Below the pieces are notes generated by a model, which searched no databases, had not been told where the DNA came from, and saw only the letters and a program-made list of their open reading frames with translations. A DNA stretch of 64,000 nt from Hirudinaria manillensis. Taxonomy: Eukaryota; Annelida; Clitellata; Hirudinida; Hirudinidae. Below, one piece after another: positions 22,801-34,800 of the stretch. Every line of letters starts with the position of its first letter. The stretch's first letter is position 1. The position numbers and the translations under genes are program-made. The stretch lies in assembly GCA_034509925.1 (NCBI GenBank), contig CM067527.1, forward strand, positions 9,122,501 through 9,186,500, given 5' to 3'.

Positions 22801-25800
22801 CAATCATTTTGATGACGAAAATGTCAGAAGAATTTAAAAAAATGATTAAATTACTCACAAAAATATTCACTTTCACAGGACCAACAATCAATTATTCAGA
22901 AAATAATCATTGAAAATCTGATCAGTAATCAATGCTAACAAATTATGCATCCCTTGCATAAATGCAAAAAAGCAATGATAGTAATGATCATCATTGTCGT
23001 CATCATCATCATCCATACACTCACAATTCATAAATAATTCCATAAATAATATATGGTGATATCTAAGGAAAGTCTGAGGGAAAGATCAAGTTATTAGTGC
23101 CTGAGAGTGGTGAATGAGACAAAACCCAGTATCGATTATCATTGAATCTTTACAATGTATGACTCAAAGCATTATCCTCACTTGATGGTAAAACTGCATT
23201 TCTACTCAGTCGATCCGCTAAAGGAAGAAATTAATTAGATACTTTATAAAATATCCAAAATATTTTTTTTGTAGTGTGGCAATTTTTGAGTCACTAGAAA
23301 ATTTTATTGAAGTTATCTCATTGATATGGTGATATGTAGGGCTTGTACTATGTTGTGTAAAACATTGGCAACTTGACTCAAAACAATATCCTCACCTGGT
23401 GATCCATACACTGGAAGCTCTAAATGAAGAAATTAATAAGACACAAACAGATAAATAAAAAATATTGTTTTTGATACATAAAAACAAGTCAGTGACAAAT
23501 TTCATTGAAGCCATCTTGTTGATTAGGGCCTATACAATGATGTCATGCTAAACATTGGCAACTTGATGCCAAACATTATCCTCATTATCCTGATTAAGTA
23601 CATTAATTGATTGTTTAATTGAAAGCATTACCCTTCTTCAAAATCTTTTCTTTGACCTGACAGTCAGACTCTTGCTGATGGCCATCACTAGCAAATAATT
23701 GCATTAAACAGTGTTCAAAATCTGAACTTGGACCCTCTGCCTGTTGTGGGAACACAAAAAAAGGCTTTAACTTGTCAATGCAATTATGCTGACTTTCTTT
23801 AGAATTCTTATTAAATGCTTAAAATGTATTATTTATCCTTTAAATTGAATGATAACCATAATGATAAAACATGAAATTCATTTGTTTAATCAGTAATTGT
23901 TAGAATAGCAGTTCAATGAATTTCATCAACCTCAACATTCATAACATCAGAATCGCGTTCTTCAAATCGTGAGTATCCATATTGAAGTCCCAGATATGAA
24001 CTCGAGCTGAGAGGTGGGGATGCAAGTCGCTTTCTAGTTTGGGGTTCCTTGTCAAGGACTAAATATTTTTCAGGAAAATAAATGTTTCTTTGAGAAACAA
24101 TTGTGGTTTCAATTGATTTGGCTTCAGTTGATAGTCCAGATATCATCTCCTGTGCTTTTCTCGGATTGAAACCTTGTAATTCTTTTGTTTGATCGCATTC
24201 ATATTTATCATCTTCCATTGCACATTCATAGATTTCAAATTCATATGAAGGTGAACATGTAATAAGGTTATCATCATCGTCATCATCACCTTCATCTTCC
24301 CAAAGATCATGTAAAAAATGGTCTCTGGAAGACTTTTCCGGGCTTGACATAAGAGTTCCTGAAATCATACAAAATTATAATTGGTTTTATATTTTTTAAT
24401 GAAATGTTATTCATCAGATTTGATAGGCAGAATGCACCACAAAATGTCTCAACTTTGTAAGCCATATGCACATTGACTGCATTTTCTCAGTTTTCAACAC
24501 ATATAAACAACTTTGAAACTGATCAAAGCCCCATTTTCATTAGCTCTTAGAAAAGGCCACAGCCTTGGCAAATAGCAGTAATTCAGTTAAATGAATATTT
24601 GTAACAAATAATACTTAGTAAGTAATTGTAACATGTAATGAAGAACAAATAATGGCGATGGTGTTGCTGTTTTTGATGTTGATCATGATTATAATGATGG
24701 TGGCAATGATAATATTATGATGATAATAAGTGAATTAAAACAATTAATTAAACTTATTTAATTTTATCTGCCTTCCTAAAAGAGAATTACACTCCTACCA
24801 GGATATCCATATTCAACTGATGTAAAGGGCATTCGGAAGTATGCATGAGGGACAAGAGGTGCTGCCCCTCCTTGAATTGATTTTCTGAGACTCCTCCTCA
24901 AAGATTTCTCTAAGTTTGGCAAGCTTTCCACTTGTGCATTATCTACAAAATTATTTCATGGTATTAAGATAACGTCGTTATGTTGATGATGATGATGTTA
25001 TGTTTAACGTCTGATAGCAAATTTTGAATGAATCATATTCATTTAAAACCCACGGGATTGCAAACTAATTAATTGTGTGATTAAGTTTATTGCAGGTATC
25101 CTGTTAGCATAAGTGATCTAAGATGGCTGAAGTTATGAGTTTAGACTGAATGAAGAGTTGAGGTAAACACTTTGGCTGTTATATTTAGGAACGTCATTAC
25201 AATTAAAAGCCTCTGAATATTAACTGATTAATTAAATCACATTATAACCTTGTTATTCAATTATCTGGATCTAGGGCTACAACAATATTAAAAAAGCACT
25301 TTAAAAGAATTAAAGGTTATTAAAGGTTTTAGAACCTTCCAAGAAATTAACACATTAAGATTTTTTCAAAACAAACAAGTGGCCAAAAACCTTCATGTTT
25401 TGACAGGCACAAGAAGCCCTCTGGATATCTTGTCAAACATTCCCAGACTGATTGAGGAGGCGAAACTTTCAAGTCAACAGTTGTTTTAGAAGAAGGGTCT
25501 TTCAGTAGAAAATCTGTTCCGACGGAGAGATTCGCAGACAACAAGGTCAAGAGGTCGTCGGTGGTCGATGCAGCGGGACATTCGATGATGATCACAGAAC
25601 CATCGCTACGTACAAACTTCACCTGGAGTAAAAACACTTTACTCGGGATTTCGCAAAATAACGGTTTGAATTTTTATTTTTTTTATTTTATTAGTTATTA
25701 TATTTCCTCGTATTGAATGGAGGAAAGATCAAAGATCTGACATGCCTTGCAAGAACTAGGCTCCCAAGTCAAATATGGCAGAAAATCAACTGAATTTTTG

Positions 25801-28800
25801 GCCAACAATTCACCGATATTCAAAATTCCTTGAATTTCATCCTGTATAAAATAAGATGATGATGATGATTAATTAAATTGTTATTATTATTATAGATTAT
25901 AATATATTATTATATATCAGGTAGTTATAGGAATACCATACATTATCAAGTTAATGAACAAATTTTTGGAACCTTTGAAAATGTTGAAAAATAACATTAA
26001 TTTTTAAAATATTTTCTGAAATAATGAAATAATATTTTCAAAAACTCTGATTAAGTAAAAGAATATCATTCTGACCTTATTTCTTTCTTCAATGGCAACA
26101 AAACTTGTGTATTTTGTGACGATTGAGTGTTTGATGCTCAGATTAATTATGTAATTCTTCTTGAGTCTCTTGATTACCTTTGTTAATAATAAAAATTATT
26201 ATTATTATTATTCTAATATTCTTTTTATTAATTTTAAATTCACATTAAAATCAATAAAGTACTTTTATATAGTGCATGGCATTTGGAATAAATTAATATT
26301 AATAATATATTATTAATCATTTCTAATATTTTAATTAACTGGGGTTCAGCTTTTAATGTAATTTTTAATTCTCATTTGAGAAAAGTTTTTGTTTTTCATT
26401 TTTAAAATTGAAAATGAAAATAAATGTTTATTATTATTATTATTCACTTTATGAATGTTATTAGCATATTATTCATAATACTAATGCCAACACTATTAAT
26501 TACATTATTATATTATTACATTATTATTTATGTTCATTCCACTTCCATTTTGGATACAAGTGCTTTCATATAATTTGTTAATGACCAGGTTTTTATTCAC
26601 TTGGATCTCGTTTATATTAATTCCTTAATAAATTCATGCATTAAGACCCTTTAAGATTGTTTTGGGGAATGATTGATGGGTGACAAATATGCAGACATAT
26701 TCAGAATATTTACGATAAAATAATATAAGGTGTATATAATAATTTTATATATTTTGATAGGTGTAATTATGTAATAAATATAATATATATATTTTATATA
26801 ATATAATAATATATCAATATATTTCTTATTGTCCCACCTCATCTTCCAATTTGTCCTGGGCCATCATGCCATGCAACCAATCTTGTATAACGGCCCTTGC
26901 GGTCAGTTTGTGAATCGTCTGCAAAGGTCAAAACTTTCAAAACTTTTCCATTGATTCATCGATAATCCTTTTTGTTGCATTATTGAAATATTTGCAAAAA
27001 TCATTATTTATCAAATAATTTATCAAGTAATTATTTATTAAGTAATTGTTAATTATTTATCAAGTAATAACTAATAAATGAATAGACACCATTCCCGTGG
27101 TGATGTTCAGTTCAGAGGTTGAAACCACAGTGCTGATCTCCTGGCCGCAGACATTTGCCTTCAAAGTTGCCTGATATTAAGTAAATATTTGATTACAATT
27201 AGTGCTTAATTGGCTTAAAATATTTCCCGCATTACAACCACATTGATTTAATCGTTAAATTTATTCTTGTTAATCTTGCAATAACAATTGATCCATGATA
27301 AATACAAAATAAAGATTATCAAAATAACAATAATAATCATTTTGAAATCATTTTATTTCTTTGTTAAATAACTTAACTGGACATTTTAATAATAATTAAA
27401 GGATTAATAGTAAAAAAATGTCAACTGACCATGGTGCAATTTGAAACGAATCCAAAGATGACTTGTCTGGATCCGCTGAAAATGGACGAGATGTGAGAGG
27501 GGGCCTGAACGATGGCTTCCTCGCTGCCGAAGTTCTGCCAGTCCACGGCCACTTCGGACACGCATGGTTGAGTGCTTTTCCACACCAAGTCCCTGACCTT
27601 CCCTATTTGTTTTGTAAATGCCAACACCCTCATCACCGTCGATATTTGATATTTTGAAATCAAAACATAGCTACGAATAACATAATGTCTGCTGTGATTT
27701 TAGATTGCATAACCATTACTTAGCAATTAATCAGCAGCGTAATTAACATAATTAATGAATCAATCACCGGTCCACTTGGACTTGATGTTGTCATCAAAAT
27801 ATTCGTGGCTTCCTCTGCCAATCCTGGCGAGACTTTGGAGGAAGTGGTTATTGGCAGCTGGTCTGCAATTTGAATTACTTAATAATAATATTGATTAATA
27901 ATAACAAAAATGATAATGATAAACTATTATCACCACTATTCCATAATGCGATTAAATGAAAAGATACAAAATGGCTTCAAGATGATTATTATTATTACTA
28001 CTTCAATAATATTTCAATGGAATATTTTCTCAAACATATGGGCACATTCACACATTGATACACTGTAGATCAGTAGAAAAAATTAAAAGTGAAACCAATT
28101 TAAATGCACTTAAAGATATCAAGTAATGCATCAACCCCATTCAAAAATTACCATTAAGTTGCTGACAGGTACTTAACTAATATTATTAATAATCTCTTTT
28201 CTTGAATTAATTAATTAATTTAATTAAATATTAAATATGCAAATGCAACTATTTTGGATTTGAATTTCCAACGAATCCCACGAACCCCACTCCGATGCCA
28301 AACAGTCTTGTCTTTGGAAGAAAATCTTTGATGCTCCTGAGAACTTCGCCCTCGTCGTCAAGGTAACCGTCGGTGATGATGACGATGTTGCGAGTTACGG
28401 TTGGAGACGTGAGGAGATGGAATACATGCAGGAGGTCACTGATTGAACTCCTCCCCATGGGTTTCGAGTTGGTCTGTGATTGGTTTATGTATATGTAATT
28501 ATCATAATTTATCATTTATTGAATTGGTATTGATAGGGCATGAGTTCATCGATAAATGAAATTTTATTATTTAAAATTTATAATCATTTATTGATCCTTG
28601 CCTTCAGAAAATTATTTGCATCCTCAACAGATTCATCTGACTTTGGTTTGCACCAGGGATATAACTTTGAGAAGTCTCAAAATATAACAATTTATGTTAA
28701 TATCAATAATAATAGTAACAATAATAGTAACAACAATAATAATAATAATAATAATTAATGATTCAATCCGTGGAATTAATACAAAGCAACAATGAATGGT

Positions 28801-31800
28801 CACCTGATCCAAAGAGGATGATGTTAAAAAGACTCTCATTGGTCAATTCCTTCAAAAAGAGGAGGAGTATCTGCCTGGCTGACATGATCGCCTCAGATTG
28901 GAACATTGAATTTGATTGGTCAATCAGGAAGATCACTTCACAGTTTGTCAAACTTTTCAAATCAAACTCAGGATAAAAGGCCAGCATGCAAGCCTGGATT
29001 ATTTTTCCAGAAACATTTAATTAAAAATTTGGATTTAACTTATAATTAAAATTAAAATATTTAAAATCCAATTACTTTAAATAAATGTGACATTACAAAT
29101 TGAGAATTAATGCAAATTTTTTTTCTGTGCTCAAATCTTGCTTTGGCAGTAAATGTACATCATGTTTTACATCGTGCATTAAGTGCATTTATAAAATTTA
29201 CTCTGAATTTCATTCAAATTTTAACATATTTCACATTTAGAATGCATATTTATGCATATTACAAGCATATTAATATTTAAATTATTTGAATTAAATTGAA
29301 CCAATTGAATTGTGGATAAGTTATATGGAATTTATATGGGTTATCTTTCTTGGTAATATTTGTTATTTGCATCCTCCATGGTAATAATATTTGTATTAAT
29401 GCTTTGCATACTTAATAAAGTTCAAAACTCTAGGCAATAATAGCAATAAACAACATCAATAATAATATTAACAATCAAGTGGAACTAAAAAAGAGCATCT
29501 CACCGTGCTATCAAGTTGTTGATGCCTTTCAATCCACATCCTAGGGGCGTGAACATTGGTCAACTTGACTTGGAGTTTGAAACCTGATGCCAGAGGTTGG
29601 TTCTTTGCCACCTCGACAACTGCTTTTGTATCTGTTTTCTGAGATATTCAGACAACAAAAATATTAATACCATCATAAGTTGGACAAACAATTTAATAAA
29701 TAACGTCATGAAATTGAATTTCATTTGAATTACAATTCAAAAGTTACCATTTCTGAGAAATTGATAGGTAATTCGTGTAGCATTAATAGGCGCAATAAAG
29801 TTGTTGTTGGTGCTACTAAATAATGTTTGAATGTCTCAGCAATTTGAAATAAGTTTGTACTTGTCATAGTTGCCTCACCTTTCAAACTATCACCTATTGC
29901 TGGCATATTTGTTTACGGAAAATATCATAATAATCATCACCATCGCCGTTATCATCATCATCATCAGCACCTTGATTCGGATGTTGTGAGTCGGCGAGGA
30001 GATGCGTTTGATTTCAAATGGCATCTCGATGGATGCCTGGACTTCTGTTTTCAACAAAGTTGATGGTTTTACTTTCAAGGTTTTGGTCTGGTCCTGAATG
30101 AATGCAGAAAGATGATATTGACTTTGATGAAGTGATGTGATGATGATTGATCATTGCAAAAATAAACAAACATTGTTATGCTAAGCCAAACTTGAATTGA
30201 ATTATACAAGCAATCGATAAAATAACAAATTTCAAACATTTCAAATGATTTAATAAAAATTAAAAGAAAATAAAAGAAACACAGTAGGATTTGAATCCAT
30301 GCCCTTCTGATATCAAGAGAGGCAGGTGCCATAAACACGTTTGGGTCGACCATTTGAACCAAGTGATGGTGAATTACCTGAGTTTGAACACCTAGAGTAT
30401 CCTCTTCTTTCCATGGAGCAACACAACCAGGAAGGTTGAAACAAATGTCTCCATCTTCAACTGACAACTGAGTGACATAAGTTACCTTAATGATTGCATC
30501 CGCACCTGGGGGCAAGTTGCCGACGCTGATAACAAACAGGTTCTGTGAAATAACAAATTTAGTGCAAACAATTATAAGTTATCCTTGTAATAAATGTACA
30601 TATTAAATTACTTTATATTACTAGACTAGCTTTAATTATAATAATTTATGAAAATTAGACCACCCTACTTGAATTTGCTCATCCTGATCCATGAGGTAAG
30701 CACCATGTCCCTTCCTAACTGCTTCTTTGTACTCAAGCCTTGCCTGTTCCTTCTCTTTGACTTCTCCAACGATGTGTTTGTCATTGATGAAAGCTTCAAA
30801 CCCATACACAGCTGCATCTTCATCAAGAGGGAAGACATACTTCACCTCAGCATTGCCTGCTATTGCACCACCAATGTTCAGATAATGCTGTAGCACTGTC
30901 ACCTGTCCATCAACATTTGTTAAGATTAACTAATTAAATAAAATAAAATAAAATAATTAATTAAATTATCAATCAAGTTATGGGTAATAAAGGAATAAAT
31001 AAAAACTTCAAAAATAAAAGTAATATAAATGGCAATGCTACAAATAGCACCAACAATGGCAATCATAAAGAGCCATAAATTAGCAACATGGACGTGTGTT
31101 CAGCCTAAACAACTTTCTGATGTTGAAATTGATTAACAGTTAACGTCTAACCTCTGCCACGAGGTCAATCATTTTAACAAAAACATGAACGGCCTTCAGT
31201 GGGATGGAAAGATTTGAGTTCGTAAAAAGAAGTCCTGCCTTGCAAGCAGAAAGAGGATCCTTCAATTTCAAAATATCACCAACTGACACTGCAATGGATA
31301 TTTTTTTGATTTGATATTTTAAGATTTAATATGCTGAGAAAATAATTAATGTACACAGAAATTGTGGTCACTATAGAGAGCATTTATTCAAAATGTATAC
31401 ATAAGCTCAAGTGGTTAAGAAATATATAACCAGTGTTTGTTTGGTTTATAATCACATAAAATCTTTTAAAATTTATTTAACAAATTTATGAATAATTCAA
31501 TCAATTAGAACATGCAGGTGGCCAAACAGGTTTCCTTTGCAGCAGTTGGCCGTGTTCAACACCTGCCTGCACCATTATAAATATGCGCAAACAAATGAGG
31601 ATCGATTAAGAAGTGCCTTTGCATATTAATAGGATGTGAACAAAGGATGCATTAGGCTCAAAAGATTGGTTGAATACAAATACAGGCACAAACAGAACTG
31701 GCGACAAAAATCAAACTTGTAAACATTCACCAACCTTTTCCAAGTTTTTCCATGACTTTTTGCATTTCATCAAGTTCCTCATCAGTTATCAATTTGGAAA

Positions 31801-34800
31801 CAAAATCATCACATCGTGGAATTGTCTCTGGATCTCCGTCTAAATTGAATTCCACTAAATATTCGAGTCTCTGCTGATTGGTCGAATAGATAACGTATTC
31901 GTCATCCTGGGAAAGAAATGATTCAAAGGCAAGAATTAATTCTTTAACATAAATGATAAGAAATTAGAAATTGTCAAGTAACATAACATAATATAACATA
32001 ACATATATAATGAGTGTAATATTTTAGCAATTAATGATCAAAATAATAAAAATGAATATTAAGTATTTATTAGATTATCAACATAATACATTCAATAAAT
32101 ATTATTCAGCAAATAGTTGTGACTTGGTCAATTATATCCAATAATATCAATAATAATAATAATAATGGCAATTTTTTCAAATGATAACAATAACAAAGAC
32201 AATAGCCAGAAAAAAAAAATAATAATAATAATTGCCTGAGATAATGAATTAATGTAATATATAAGTATTATTCTTAACTTTGTTAAGAATGCAATGAAGT
32301 CATCTATTAACAAATTAAAAATAAACAATATAAATAACGAACGACGGACCTCGAATACGGACTTCTCGTTGCGGAACTTTCCGACAGCATGGCAGCTGTC
32401 GAATCCTGCCGGGGCTCCGGAAATATTCGTTTCCTCGACCAGGAAATCTTTGCAGTTCCCGAGGGCCACCGAAGATGCAAACATGAACCTGCTGCCACTG
32501 CTTCTGGATGGCTCCGAGTACTTAATCGAGGTACTGGGGATCGTTTGAGCAGCCAATAAGTGATTAATATTAATAATTACGTTCGCTTAAATTAACCGAA
32601 GAATACTAATTTAGAAAAACATGTTAACAACTTCTCTGATGACGATTAATCGCAACGAAGGCTAAAGCAGTGGTGCACGACCAAAAAGATACTCCTCGGC
32701 TCTTAAAAACATCACAAACGCCTTGCGATGACGATCCTCACCTCGTGGAGTCGGCAAAATAGATTCCGCCGCCGAGCCTGCCGACGTCCGTCAAGGACCC
32801 CCCGAATTCATGGACGATGACCCTCGGTAGGAGCAGACCCCTGGAAGCAGATACCAAATAATGTTTATAAAGATAGGAGGATGCAATGGCTTATGTCTTG
32901 CTGGAAGGGCAACTGTTTTATCATTAGATGTTGTCGCTAATAGTGACTCACGATGCATTGCTTAAGGAAATTGCCAAATTAGTTACTATTTAAAAACATA
33001 AATCAAATAATAACCTGGACAAAATTCCCAAGACATTTTCAGTTTTTGTGGCATGAAACATCAATTTGATGTTACTCATGTGAGACACGAAGTTGAGAGA
33101 TTCAATTGGACGAGCTACCTTGAAGATTCTCTTGATTCTCACTCCTCTGTTGGTATCTCTGAATTTTTATTTAAATCATAATTTTACTTAGTTTCATAAA
33201 ATTGATAATGATCTATAAACATAAATGATGTGAATTGTGTTATATTAACATAAACATTGGTAATGTTAAAGATAGCATTAACGATGTTTCCTCTCCAAAA
33301 CCTTGGTAAGATGGATTCCATTATGGTATTTCTGATGTCATTGAATTCCTCTCCTACCAAGGACTTAAGGACACAATGGAGTGCTTTATACTTCTTTGCT
33401 GCTGTACTTTTGGTGCTTGACCCAAGACTTTCACTAACTGAGACCAAGTCTCTAAGGAGCTGAATTCAAAAAGAAAATTACTTTGTTAATATTATTTACA
33501 TTAGAACTGAAATTATTAACCTAAAAATTAATTACATTTTTAATGTTTTTTTTATAGTTACAACATCAAAAATATGCTTTTGAATATGTTAGACCCCAGT
33601 TGATATAATTTGTCTCTGGTGAGATCAAATAAATGCAAATAACAAATTAAAAATAAATAAGTAGTAAATATGATTTATTTAAGATTGAAAATCCATAGTT
33701 GTTCAAATTATCTTTCATTCACTTGGCAAAGTTCAAATTTTCTTGTGATGGATTTCTTGGTGCCAAGTCTTTCTTTGGTCTGATGGGGAATGATTTCATA
33801 AAATTCACGCTCCAAGTCTTCCCCCAAATTCTTTTCATTTTCTCCTCTTTTATTATCCATCAACTTTTTCAACTGAATGAGGATTGATTCTGCCTTTTCA
33901 ATCTAAAATTGTTTATCAATTTCATTATGAAGCAAAGATGATAATAGTTGAAATATAAGTTGGATTACACACATAGGCTCAACCGAACAAATTAGGATCC
34001 CAAGTTGAAACTAAAAATCTTTACTTGATCAAGTTTCAGTTTCAGTGCTGAGGGATGAATCATCTTCTCCAAGCAACCAATTGCTTCATTCCAAATCTCC
34101 TCCACCAGCTCTTCTACTTGCCCATCTTCTGGTTGGTCAAGAAGTCTTTTCATGTCCATTTTCTATCAAACAACAAATTAGAATAAAACATTAATTAAAA
34201 ATTAAAACATTAAACTTAAATAAACATTAAAATGATAATAGTACAAATGACAAAAGTAAATTTATAAACAAATTATGTTAAATAGTACAAGTTGGCAAAA
34301 TAGGTACTGAGGGACATGTGAAAGTAATGGAGACAGTCACAACATGGGCAGAAAATTCCTGTTATCTGAGTACATTCAAGAGGAGTGCTATATAAATGAC
34401 ACACTACATAAATAATTACAGTTCCATTGAATGGCCTGATTAGGAGAGCTACACAAAAATTACCAATTCAATTTTTTTAAATAATAACTTCAAACTGGCA
34501 AGTAATAGTAGAAGCTCTTAATCACTGTGTCATGAGAATGTGATATTGGTGTGTCACAAGTGTGTCATGAAAAAAAAATTGTTAATAGGCATTTTATAAA
34601 TAAAAAATGTGTAAAAAATAAATAAAATAATATCCTAAATTAGCACATTACTAATACAAAACTCTGCATATCTTCAGCAATGCAATCATGGAAAAGAAAA
34701 AAAATTAGTGTGGTGTGCAAATGGAATGATGGCTATGAAAATATATATTTCATATGTCAGCAGAAGAAAAATTAAGAACATCATTCTGAGGTGGACTCAA

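Noticed and set aside
26640-26850. TA-rich tract suggesting an origin or a scaffold attachment site
   Set aside because: It is an intronic low-complexity TATA run like many others here (12370, 15300, 20950, 59100), with no specific motif.
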